Positions 24,401-36,255 of a DNA stretch of 64,000 bases are shown piece after piece. The position numbers and the translations under genes are program-made. The stretch is taken from contig NW_026870599.1 in assembly GCF_963576545.1 (NCBI RefSeq), positions 1-64,000 of the forward strand. Reading direction: 5' to 3'. Numbering within the stretch: position 1 is the stretch's first letter; every line of letters begins with the position of its first letter. The notes beneath the pieces were generated by a model. That model ran no database searches, had not been told where the DNA came from, and was given only the letters and a program-made list of their open reading frames with translations. This stretch comes from Limanda limanda. Its lineage: Eukaryota > Chordata > Actinopteri > Pleuronectiformes > Pleuronectidae.

Positions 24401-26385
24401 ATTCCCCCAAATCTGAGGAGATATTCTTGAATAACTTTTTTTGTGAAGGTCGGAGAGACTTGCAAGTAGGCTCTACCCCCACTAAATGGGGTAGCGCGCA
24501 TCGATCGGTACCATCCTTGAGCTTTTCCGACTTTCGTAAGGGTTAGGGTTAGGGCTAGGGATGAAAGCACATAGGAGAAAGAGATATTCTTGAATAACTT
24601 TTTTTGTGAAGGTCGGAGAGACTTGCAAGTAGGCTCTACCCCCACTAAATGGGGTAGCGCGCATCGATCGGTACCATCCTTGAGCTTCTCCGACTTTCGG
24701 AAGGGTTAGGGTTAGGGTTAGGGATGAAAGCACATAGGAGAAAGAGATATTCTTGAATAACTTTTTTTGTGAAGGTCGGAGAGACTTGGAAAGTGGTTGC
24801 ATCTGGACTAATTTGGGTCCTGCGGATCGATTGGTACCATCCCCGAGCTTGTACGACCTTCGGAAGAGGTCGACCGACGAAATTCCCCCAAATCTGAGGA
24901 GATATTCTTGAATAACTTTTTTTGTGAAGGTCGGAGAGACTTGCAAGTAGGCTCTACCCCCACTAAATGGGGTAGCGCGCATCGATCGGTACCATCCTTG
25001 AGCTTCTCCGACTTTCGGAAGGGTTAGGGTTAGGGTTAGGGATGAAAGCACATAGGAGAAAGAGATATTCTTGAATAACTTTTTTTGTGAAGGTCGGAGA
25101 GACTTGCAAGTAGGCTCTACCCCCACTAAATGGGGTAGCGCGCATCGATCGGTACCATCCTTGAGCTTTTCCGACTTTCGGAAGGGTTAGGGTTAGGGTT
25201 AGGGATGAAAGCACATAGGAGAAAGAGATATTCTTGAATAACTTTTTTTGTGAAGGTCGGAGAGACTTGGAAAGTGGTTGCATCTGGACTAATTTGGGTC
25301 CTGCAGATCGATTGGTACCATCCCCGAGCTTGTACGACCTTCGGAAGAGGTCGACCGACGAAATTCCCCCAAATCTGAGGAGATATTCTTGAATAACTTT
25401 TTTTGTGAAGGTCGGAGAGACTTGCAAGTAGGCTCTACCCCCACTAAATGGGGTAGCGCGCATCGATCGGTACCATCCTTGAGCTTCTCCGACTTTCGGA
25501 AGGGTTAGGGTTAGGGTTAGGGATGAAAGCACATAGGAGAAAGAGATATTCTTGAATAACGTTTTTTGTGAAGGTCGGAGAGACTTGCAAGTAGGCTCTA
25601 CCCCCACTAAATGGGGTAGCGCGCATCGATCGGTACCATCCTTGAGCTTCTCCGACTTTCGGAAGGGTTAGGGTTAGGGTTAGGGATGAAAGCACATAGG
25701 AGAAAGAGATATTCTTGAATAACTTTTTTTGTGAAGGTCGGAGAGACTTGGAAAGTGGTTGCATCTGGACTAATTTGGGTCCTGCGGATCGATTGGTACC
25801 ATCCCCGAGCTTGTACGACCTTCGGAAGAGGTCGACCGACGAAATTCCCCCAAATCTGAGGAGATATTCTTGAATAACTTTTTTTGTGAAGGTCGGAGAG
25901 ACTTGCAAGTAGGCTCTACCCCCACTAAATGGGGTAGCGCGCATCGATCGGTACCATCCTTGAGCTTTTCCGACTTTCGTAAGGGTTAGGGTTAGGGCTA
26001 GGGATGAAAGCACATAGGAGAAAGAGATATTCTTGAATAACTTTTTTTGTGAAGGTCGGAGAGACTTGCAAGTAGGCTCTACCCCCACTAAATGGGGTAG
26101 CGCGCATCGATCGGTACCATCCTTGAGCTTCTCCGACTTTCGGAAGGGTTAGGGTTAGGGTTAGGGATGAAAGCACATAGGAGAAAGAGATATTCTTGAA
26201 TAACTTTTTTTGTGAAGGTCGGAGAGACTTGGAAAGTGGTTGCATCTGGACTAATTTGGGTCCTGCGGATCGATTGGTACCATCCCCGAGCTTGTACGAC
26301 CTTCGGAAGAGGTCGACCGACGAAATTCCCCCAAATCTGAGGAGATATTCTTGAATAACTTTTTTTGTGAAGGTCGGAGAGACTT
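21421..26385 (+). repeat. Strict 481 bp AAB trimer run
   Basis: Eleven B units start exactly 481 bp apart (21421, 21902, 22383, 22864, 23345, 23826, 24307, 24788, 25269, 25750, 26231), equal to two A plus one B each time. The variants AACGTTTTTTG, CTAGGG and TGCAGATCG recur on a 1,443 bp (three-trimer) spacing in part of it, for example the CTAGGG units at 24462 and 25905. Later parts belong to copy 1 of the 6,437 bp HOR. Confidence 0.93.
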
Positions 26386-27361
26386 GCAAGTAGGCTCTAC
26401 CCCCACTAAATGGGGTAGCGCGCATCGATCGGTACCATCCTTGAGCTTCTCCGACTTTCGGAAGGGTTAGGGTTAGGGTTAGGGATGAAAGCACATAGGA
26501 GAAAGAGATATTCTTGAATAACTTTTTTTGTGAAGGTCGGAGAGACTTGCAAGTAGGCTCTACCCCCACTAAATGGGGTAGCGCGCATCGATCGGTACCA
26601 TCCTTGAGCTTCTCTTCTTTCGGAAGGGTTAGGGTTAGGGTTAGGGATGAAAGCACATAGGAGAAAGAGATATTCTTGAATAACTTTTTTTGTGAAGGTC
26701 GGAGAGACTTGCAAGTAGGCTCTACCCCCACTAAATGGGGTAACGCGCATCGATCGGTACCATCCTTGAGCTTCTCCGACTTTTGGAAGGGTTAGGGTTA
26801 GGGTTAGGGATGAAAGCACATAGGAGAAAGAGATATTCTTGAATAACTTTTTTTGTGAAGGTCGGAGAGACTTGCAAGTAGGCTCTACCCCCCCTAAATT
26901 GGGTAGCGCGCATCGATCGGTACCATCCTTGAGCTTCTCCGACTTTCGGAAGGGTTAGGGTTAGGGTTAGGGATGAAAGCACATAGGAGAAAGAGATATT
27001 CTTGAATAACTTTTTTTGTGAAGGTCGGAGAGACTTGCAAGTAGGCTCTACCCCCACTAAATGGGGTAGCGCGCATCGATCGGTACCATCCTTGAGCTTC
27101 TCCGACTTTCGGAAGGGTTAGGGTTAGGGTTAGGGATGAAAGCACATAGGAGAAAGAGATATTCTTGAATAACTTTTTTTGTGAAGGTCGGAGAGACTTG
27201 CAAGTAGGCTCTACCCCCACTAAATGGGGTAGCGCGCATCGATCGGTACCATCCTTGAGCTTCTCCGACTTTCGGAAGGGTTAGGGTTAGGGTTAGGGAT
27301 GAAAGCACATAGGAGAAAGAGATATTCTTGAATAACTTTTTTTTGAAGGTCGGAGAGACTT
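26386..27361 (+). repeat. Run of six A monomers (HOR landmark)
   Basis: Six A units without a B, including two of 162 bp (26549-26710, with CTTCTCTTCTTTCGG; 27200-27361, with T8 followed directly by GAAGG) and the CCCCCCCTAAATTGGG variant at 26874. The same run recurs at 32823-33798 in copy 2. Other six-A runs are 38143-39120, 50534-51511 and 55515-56492. Confidence 0.93.
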
Positions 27362-27842
27362 GGAAAGTGGTTGCATCAGGACTAATTTGGGTCCTGCGGA
27401 TCGATTGGTACCATCCCCGAGCTTGTACGACCTTCGGAAGAGGTCGACCGACGAAATTCCCCCAAATCTGAGGAGATATTCTTGAATAACTTTTTTTGTG
27501 AAGGTCGGAGAGACTTGCAAGTAGGCTCTACCCCCACTAAATGGGGTAGCGCGCATCGATCGGTACCATCCTTGAGCTTTTCCGACTTTCGTAAGGGTTA
27601 GGGTTAGGGCTAGGGATGAAAGCACATAGGAGAAAGAGATATTCTTGAATAACTTTTTTTGTGAAGGTCGGAGAGACTTGCAAGTAGGCTCTACCCCCAC
27701 TAAATGGGGTAGCGCGCATCGATCGGTACCATCCTTGAGCTTCTCCGACTTTCGGAAGGGTTAGGGTTAGGGTTAGGGATGAAAGCACATAGGAGAAAGA
27801 GATATTCTTGAATAACTTTTTTTGTGAAGGTCGGAGAGACTT

Positions 27843-28005
27843 GGAAAGTGGTTGCATCTGGACTAATTTGGGTCCTGCGGATCGATTGGTACCATCCCCG
27901 AGCTTGTACGACCTTCGGAAGGGTTAGGGTTAGGGTTAGGGATGAAAGCACATAGGAGAAAGAGATATTCTTGAATAACTTTTTTTGTGAAGGTCGGAGA
28001 GACTT
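27843..28005 (+). repeat. B/A hybrid monomer, copy 1 (163 bp)
   Basis: The first 79 bp are B (GGAAAGTGG through GTACGACC and TTCGGAAG) and the rest is A, with an intact (TTAGGG)3 tract from 27922. The switch lies in or next to the octamer TTCGGAAG at 27914-27921, which A and B share. It is the product expected from recombination between misaligned A and B monomers. It sits in a B position, between an AA pair and an AAA triplet. Confidence 0.95.
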
Positions 28006-29818
28006 GCAAGTAGGCTCTACCCCCCCTAAATTGGGTAGCGCGCATCGATCGGTACCATCCTTGAGCTTCTCCGACTTTCGGAAGGGTTAGGGTTAGGGTT
28101 AGGGATGAAAGCACATAGGAGAAAGAGATATTCTTGAATAACTTTTTTTGTGAAGGTCGGAGAGACTTGCAAGTAGGCTCTACCCCCACTAAATGGGGTA
28201 GCGCGCATCGATCGGTACCATCCTTGAGCTTCTCCGACTTTCGGAAGGGTTAGGGTTAGGGTTAGGGATGAAAGCACATAGGAGAAAGAGATATTCTTGA
28301 ATAACTTTTTTTGTGAAGGTCGGAGAGACTTGCAAGTAGGCTCTACCCCCACTAAATGGGGTAGCGCGCATCGATCGGTACCATCCTTGAGCTTCTCCGA
28401 CTTTCGGAAGGGTTAGGGTTAGGGTTAGGGATGAAAGCACATAGGAGAAAGAGATATTCTTGAATAACTTTTTTTGTGAAGGTCGGAGAGACTTGGAAAG
28501 TGGTTGCATCTGGACTAATTTGGGTCCTGCGGATCGATTGGTACCATCCCCGAGCTTGTACGACCTTCGGAAGAGGTCGACCGACGAAATTCCCCCAAAT
28601 CTGAGGAGATATTCTTGAATAACTTTTTTTGTGAAGGTCGGAGAGACTTGCAAGTAGGCTCTACCCCCACTAAATGGGGTAGCGCGCATCGATCGGTACC
28701 ATCCTTGAGCTTTTCCGACTTTCGTAAGGGTTAGGGTTAGGGCTAGGGATGAAAGCACATAGGAGAAAGAGATATTCTTGAATAACTTTTTTTGTGAAGG
28801 TCGGAGAGACTTGCAAGTAGGCTCTACCCCCACTAAATGGGGTAGCGCGCATCGATCGGTACCATCCTTGAGCTTCTCCGACTTTCGGAAGGGTTAGGGT
28901 TAGGGTTAGGGATGAAAGCACATAGGAGAAAGAGATATTCTTGAATAACTTTTTTTGTGAAGGTCGGAGAGACTTGGAAAGTGGTTGCATCTGGACTAAT
29001 TTGGGTCCTGCGGATCGATTGGTACCATCCCCGAGCTTGTACGACCTTCGGAAGAGGTCGACCGACGAAATTCCCCCAAATCTGAGGAGATATTCTTGAA
29101 TAACTTTTTTTGTGAAGGTCGGAGAGACTTGCAAGTAGGCTCTACCCCCACTAAATGGGGTAGCGCGCATCGATCGGTACCATCCTTGAGCTTCTCCGAC
29201 TTTCGGAAGGGTTAGGGTTAGGGTTAGGGATGAAAGCACATAGGAGAAAGAGATATTCTTGAATAACTTTTTTTGTGAAGGTCGGAGAGACTTGCAAGTA
29301 GGCTCTACCCCCACTAAATGGGGTAGCGCGCATCGATCGGTACCATCCTTGAGCTTCTCTTCTTTCGGAAGGGTTAGGGTTAGGGTTAGGGATGAAAGCA
29401 CATAGGAGAAAGAGATATTCTTGAATAACTTTTTTTGTGAAGGTCGGAGAGACTTGCAAGTAGGCTCTACCCCCACTAAATGGGGTAACGCGCATCGATC
29501 GGTACCATCCTTGAGCTTCTCCGACTTTTGGAAGGGTTAGGGTTAGGGTTAGGGATGAAAGCACATAGGAGAAAGAGATATTCTTGAATAACTTTTTTTG
29601 TGAAGGTCGGAGAGACTTGCAAGTAGGCTCTACCCCCCCTAAATTGGGTAGCGCGCATCAATCGGTACCATCCTTGAGCTTCTCCGACTTTCGGAAGGGT
29701 TAGGGTTAGGGTTAGGGATGAAAGCACATAGGAGAAAGAGATATTCTTGAATAACTTTTTTTGTGAAGGTCGGAGAGACTTGAAAAGTGGTTGCATCTGG
29801 ACTAATTTGGGTCCTGCG

Positions 29819-32800
29819 GATCGATTGGTACCATCCCCGAGCTTGTACGACCTTCGGAAGAGGTCGACCGACGAAATTCCCCCAAATCTGAGGAGATATT
29901 CTTGAATAACTTTTTTTGTGAAGGTCGGAGAGACTTGCAAGTAGGCTCTACCCCCACTAAATGGGGTAGCGCGCATCGATCGGTACCATCCTTGAGCTTC
30001 TCCGACTTTCGGAAGGGTTAGGGTTAGGGTTAGGGATGAAAGCACATAGGAGAAAGAGATATTCTTGAATAACTTTTTTTGTGAAGGTCGGAGAGACTTG
30101 CAAGTAGGCTCTACCCAAACTAAATGGGGTAGCGCGCATCGATCGGTACCATCCTTGAGCTTCTCCGACTTTCGGAAGGGTTAGGGTTAGGGTTAGGGAT
30201 GAAAGCACATAGGAGAAAGAGATATTCTTGAATAACTTTTTTTGTGAAGGTCGGAGAGACTTGGAAAGTGGTTGCATCTGGACTAATTTGGGTCCTGCAG
30301 ATCGATTGGTACCATCCCCGAGCTTGTACGACCTTCGGAAGAGGTCGACCGACGAAATTCCCCCAAATCTGAGGAGATATTCTTGAATAACTTTTTTTGT
30401 GAAGGTCGGAGAGACTTGCAAGTAGGCTCTACCCCCACTAAATGGGGTAGCGCGCATCGATCGGTACCATCCTTGAGCTTCTCCGACTTTCGGAAGGGTT
30501 AGGGTTAGGGTTAGGGATGAAAGCACATAGGAGAAAGAGATATTCTTGAATAACGTTTTTTGTGAAGGTCGGAGAGACTTGCAAGTAGGCTCTACCCCCA
30601 CTAAATGGGGTAGCGCGCATCGATCGGTACCATCCTTGAGCTTCTCCGACTTTCGGAAGGGTTAGGGTTAGGGTTAGGGATGAAAGCACATAGGAGAAAG
30701 AGATATTCTTGAATAACTTTTTTTGTGAAGGTCGGAGAGACTTGGAAAGTGGTTGCATCTGGACTAATTTGGGTCCTGCGGATCGATTGGTACTATCCCC
30801 GAGCTTGTACGACCTTCGGAAGAGGTCGACCGACGAAATTCCCCCAAATCTGAGGAGATATTCTTGAATAACTTTTTTTGTGAAGGTCGGAGAGACTTGC
30901 AAGTAGGCTCTACCCCCACTAAATGGGGTAGCGCGCATCGATCGGTACCATCCTTGAGCTTTTCCGACTTTCGTAAGGGTTAGGGTTAGGGCTAGGGATG
31001 AAAGCACATAGGAGAAAGAGATATTCTTGAATAACTTTTTTTGTGAAGGTCGGAGAGACTTGCAAGTAGGCTCTACCCCCACTAAATGGGGTAGCGCGCA
31101 TCGATCGGTACCATCCTTGAGCTTCTCCGACTTTCGGAAGGGTTAGGGTTAGGGTTAGGGATGAAAGCACATAGGAGAAAGAGATATTCTTGAATAACTT
31201 TTTTTGTGAAGGTCGGAGAGACTTGGAAAGTGGTTGCATCTGGACTAATTTGGGTCCTGCGGATCGATTGGTACCATCCCCGAGCTTGTACGACCTTCGG
31301 AAGAGGTCGACCGACGAAATTCCCCCAAATCTGAGGAGATATTCTTGAATAACTTTTTTTGTGAAGGTCGGAGAGACTTGCAAGTAGGCTCTACCCCCAC
31401 TAAATGGGGTAGCGCGCATCGATCGGTACCATCCTTGAGCTTCTCCGACTTTCGGAAGGGTTAGGGTTAGGGTTAGGGATGAAAGCACATAGGAGAAAGA
31501 GATATTCTTGAATAACTTTTTTTGTGAAGGTCGGAGAGACTTGCAAGTAGGCTCTACCCCCACTAAATGGGGTAGCGCGCATCGATCGGTACCATCCTTG
31601 AGCTTTTCCGACTTTCGGAAGGGTTAGGGTTAGGGTTAGGGATGAAAGCACATAGGAGAAAGAGATATTCTTGAATAACTTTTTTTGTGAAGGTCGGAGA
31701 GACTTGGAAAGTGGTTGCATCTGGACTAATTTGGGTCCTGCAGATCGATTGGTACCATCCCCGAGCTTTTACGACCTTCGGAAGAGGTCGACCGACGAAA
31801 TTCCCCCAAATCTGAGGAGATATTCTTGAATAACTTTTTTTGTGAAGGTCGGAGAGACTTGCAAGTAGGCTCTACCCCCACTAAATGGGGTAGCGCGCAT
31901 CGATCGGTACCATCCTTGAGCTTCTCCGACTTTCGGAAGGGTTAGGGTTAGGGTTAGGGATGAAAGCACATAGGAGAAAGAGATATTCTTGAATAACGTT
32001 TTTTGTGAAGGTCGGAGAGACTTGCAAGTAGGCTCTACCCCCACTAAATGGGGTAGCGCGCATCGATCGGTACCATCCTTGAGCTTCTCCGACTTTCGGA
32101 AGGGTTAGGGTTAGGGTTAGGGATGAAAGCACATAGGAGAAAGAGATATTCTTGAATAACTTTTTTTGTGAAGGTCGGAGAGACTTGGAAAGTGGTTGCA
32201 TCTGGACTAATTTGGGTCCTGCGGATCGATTGGTACCATCCCCGAGCTTGTACGACCTTCGGAAGAGGTCGACCGACGAAATTCCCCCAAATCTGAGGAG
32301 ATATTCTTGAATAACTTTTTTTGTGAAGGTCGGAGAGACTTGCAAGTAGGCTCTACCCCCACTAAATGGGGTAGCGCGCATCGATCGGTACCATCCTTGA
32401 GCTTTTCCGACTTTCGTAAGGGTTAGGGTTAGGGCTAGGGATGAAAGCACATAGGAGAAAGAGATATTCTTGAATAACTTTTTTTGTGAAGGTCGGAGAG
32501 ACTTGCAAGTAGGCTCTACCCCCACTAAATGGGGTAGCGCGCATCGATCGGTACCATCCTTGAGCTTCTCCGACTTTCGGAAGGGTTAGGGTTAGGGTTA
32601 GGGATGAAAGCACATAGGAGAAAGAGATATTCTTGAATAACTTTTTTTGTGAAGGTCGGAGAGACTTGGAAAGTGGTTGCATCTGGACTAATTTGGGTCC
32701 TGCGGATCGATTGGTACCATCCCCGAGCTTGTACGACCTTCGGAAGAGGTCGACCGACGAAATTCCCCCAAATCTGAGGAGATATTCTTGAATAACTTTT

Positions 32801-35800
32801 TTTGTGAAGGTCGGAGAGACTTGCAAGTAGGCTCTACCCCCACTAAATGGGGTAGCGCGCATCGATCGGTACCATCCTTGAGCTTCTCCGACTTTCGGAA
32901 GGGTTAGGGTTAGGGTTAGGGATGAAAGCACATAGGAGAAAGAGATATTCTTGAATAACTTTTTTTGTGAAGGTCGGAGAGACTTGCAAGTAGGCTCTAC
33001 CCCCACTAAATGGGGTAGCGCGCATCGATCGGTACCATCCTTGAGCTTCTCTTCTTTCGGAAGGGTTAGGGTTAGGGTTAGGGATGAAAGCACATAGGAG
33101 AAAGAGATATTCTTGAATAACTTTTTTTGTGAAGGTCGGAGAGACTTGCAAGTAGGCTCTACCCCCACTAAATGGGGTAACGCGCATCGATCGGTACCAT
33201 CCTTGAGCTTCTCCGACTTTTGGAAGGGTTAGGGTTAGGGTTAGGGATGAAAGCACATAGGAGAAAGAGATATTCTTGAATAACTTTTTTTGTGAAGGTC
33301 GGAGAGACTTGCAAGTAGGCTCTACCCCCCCTAAATTGGGTAGCGCGCATCGATCGGTACCATCCTTGAGCTTCTCCGACTTTCGGAAGGGTTAGGGTTA
33401 GGGTTAGGGATGAAAGCACATAGGAGAAAGAGATATTCTTGAATAACTTTTTTTGTGAAGGTCGGAGAGACTTGCAAGTAGGCTCTACCCCCACTAAATG
33501 GGGTAGCGCGCATCGATCGGTACCATCCTTGAGCTTCTCCGACTTTCGGAAGGGTTAGGGTTAGGGTTAGGGATGAAAGCACATAGGAGAAAGAGATATT
33601 CTTGAATAACTTTTTTTGTGAAGGTCGGAGAGACTTGCAAGTAGGCTCTACCCCCACTAAATGGGGTAGCGCGCATCGATCGGTACCATCCTTGAGCTTC
33701 TCCGACTTTCGGAAGGGTTAGGGTTAGGGTTAGGGATGAAAGCACATAGGAGAAAGAGATATTCTTGAATAACTTTTTTTTGAAGGTCGGAGAGACTTGG
33801 AAAGTGGTTGCATCAGGACTAATTTGGGTCCTGCGGATCGATTGGTACCATCCCCGAGCTTGTACGACCTTCGGAAGAGGTCGACCGACGAAATTCCCCC
33901 AAATCTGAGGAGATATTCTTGAATAACTTTTTTTGTGAAGGTCGGAGAGACTTGCAAGTAGGCTCTACCCCCACTAAATGGGGTAGCGCGCATCGATCGG
34001 TACCATCCTTGAGCTTTTCCGACTTTCGTAAGGGTTAGGGTTAGGGCTAGGGATGAAAGCACATAGGAGAAAGAGATATTCTTGAATAACTTTTTTTGTG
34101 AAGGTCGGAGAGACTTGCAAGTAGGCTCTACCCCCACTAAATGGGGTAGCGCGCATCGATCGGTACCATCCTTGAGCTTCTCCGACTTTCGGAAGGGTTA
34201 GGGTTAGGGTTAGGGATGAAAGCACATAGGAGAAAGAGATATTCTTGAATAACTTTTTTTGTGAAGGTCGGAGAGACTTGGAAAGTGGTTGCATCTGGAC
34301 TAATTTGGGTCCTGCGGATCGATTGGTACCATCCCCGAGCTTGTACGACCTTCGGAAGGGTTAGGGTTAGGGTTAGGGATGAAAGCACATAGGAGAAAGA
34401 GATATTCTTGAATAACTTTTTTTGTGAAGGTCGGAGAGACTTGCAAGTAGGCTCTACCCCCCCTAAATTGGGTAGCGCGCATCGATCGGTACCATCCTTG
34501 AGCTTCTCCGACTTTCGGAAGGGTTAGGGTTAGGGTTAGGGATGAAAGCACATAGGAGAAAGAGATATTCTTGAATAACTTTTTTTGTGAAGGTCGGAGA
34601 GACTTGCAAGTAGGCTCTACCCCCACTAAATGGGGTAGCGCGCATCGATCGGTACCATCCTTGAGCTTCTCCGACTTTCGGAAGGGTTAGGGTTAGGGTT
34701 AGGGATGAAAGCACATAGGAGAAAGAGATATTCTTGAATAACTTTTTTTGTGAAGGTCGGAGAGACTTGCAAGTAGGCTCTACCCCCACTAAATGGGGTA
34801 GCGCGCATCGATCGGTACCATCCTTGAGCTTCTCCGACTTTCGGAAGGGTTAGGGTTAGGGTTAGGGATGAAAGCACATAGGAGAAAGAGATATTCTTGA
34901 ATAACTTTTTTTGTGAAGGTCGGAGAGACTTGGAAAGTGGTTGCATCTGGACTAATTTGGGTCCTGCGGATCGATTGGTACCATCCCCGAGCTTGTACGA
35001 CCTTCGGAAGAGGTCGACCGACGAAATTCCCCCAAATCTGAGGAGATATTCTTGAATAACTTTTTTTGTGAAGGTCGGAGAGACTTGCAAGTAGGCTCTA
35101 CCCCCACTAAATGGGGTAGCGCGCATCGATCGGTACCATCCTTGAGCTTTTCCGACTTTCGTAAGGGTTAGGGTTAGGGCTAGGGATGAAAGCACATAGG
35201 AGAAAGAGATATTCTTGAATAACTTTTTTTGTGAAGGTCGGAGAGACTTGCAAGTAGGCTCTACCCCCACTAAATGGGGTAGCGCGCATCGATCGGTACC
35301 ATCCTTGAGCTTCTCCGACTTTCGGAAGGGTTAGGGTTAGGGTTAGGGATGAAAGCACATAGGAGAAAGAGATATTCTTGAATAACTTTTTTTGTGAAGG
35401 TCGGAGAGACTTGGAAAGTGGTTGCATCTGGACTAATTTGGGTCCTGCGGATCGATTGGTACCATCCCCGAGCTTGTACGACCTTCGGAAGAGGTCGACC
35501 GACGAAATTCCCCCAAATCTGAGGAGATATTCTTGAATAACTTTTTTTGTGAAGGTCGGAGAGACTTGCAAGTAGGCTCTACCCCCACTAAATGGGGTAG
35601 CGCGCATCGATCGGTACCATCCTTGAGCTTCTCCGACTTTCGGAAGGGTTAGGGTTAGGGTTAGGGATGAAAGCACATAGGAGAAAGAGATATTCTTGAA
35701 TAACTTTTTTTGTGAAGGTCGGAGAGACTTGCAAGTAGGCTCTACCCCCACTAAATGGGGTAGCGCGCATCGATCGGTACCATCCTTGAGCTTCTCTTCT

Positions 35801-36255
35801 TTCGGAAGGGTTAGGGTTAGGGTTAGGGATGAAAGCACATAGGAGAAAGAGATATTCTTGAATAACTTTTTTTGTGAAGGTCGGAGAGACTTGCAAGTAG
35901 GCTCTACCCCCACTAAATGGGGTAACGCGCATCGATCGGTACCATCCTTGAGCTTCTCCGACTTTTGGAAGGGTTAGGGTTAGGGTTAGGGATGAAAGCA
36001 CATAGGAGAAAGAGATATTCTTGAATAACTTTTTTTGTGAAGGTCGGAGAGACTTGCAAGTAGGCTCTACCCCCCCTAAATTGGGTAGCGCGCATCAATC
36101 GGTACCATCCTTGAGCTTCTCCGACTTTCGGAAGGGTTAGGGTTAGGGTTAGGGATGAAAGCACATAGGAGAAAGAGATATTCTTGAATAACTTTTTTTG
36201 TGAAGGTCGGAGAGACTTGAAAAGTGGTTGCATCTGGACTAATTTGGGTCCTGCG
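29819..36255 (+). repeat. 6,437 bp HOR, copy 2
   Basis: Tandem copy of 23382-29818 with the same monomer order. The match runs on for about 300 bp to 36553 and stops where copy 1's successor has ACCCAAACT and this one has ACCCCCACT. The only difference I noticed is AGCTTTTACG at about 31768 for AGCTTGTACG in copy 1. Such similarity implies a recent duplication, or an assembly duplication (see findings). Confidence 0.92.
34280..34442 (+). repeat. B/A hybrid monomer, copy 2 (163 bp)
   Basis: Identical in structure to the hybrid at 27843 and exactly 6,437 bp from it, so both descend from one recombination event that preceded duplication of the block. Confidence 0.95.

Larger units (their letters stand above)
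25605..29640 (+). repeat. Nested duplication at an offset of 2,745 bp inside the 6,437 bp HOR
   Basis: About 25.6-26.9 kb matches 28.35-29.6 kb at a constant 2,745 bp offset. Shared landmarks are the A* units 25905 and 28650, the CTTCTCTTCTTTCGG units 26549 and 29294, and the CCCCCCCTAAATTGGG units at 26874 and 29619. The second copy of the last unit has an additional CATCAATCGG change. The same nested pair recurs in the second 6,437 bp copy. Limits are approximate. Confidence 0.8.
23382..29818 (+). repeat. 6,437 bp HOR, copy 1 (40 monomers)
   Basis: This copy contains 29 A units (three of 162 bp), ten B and one B/A hybrid, and those lengths sum to 6,437 bp. It begins just after the TGCAGATCG/TGCGGATCG mismatch in the B units at 23345 and 29782. 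Landmarks, each found again 6,437 bp to the right, include ACCCAAACT near 23680, GGTACTATC near 24350, two CTTCTCTTCTTTCGG A units (26549, 29294), a CATCAGGACT B (27362) and the hybrid (27843). Confidence 0.92.
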
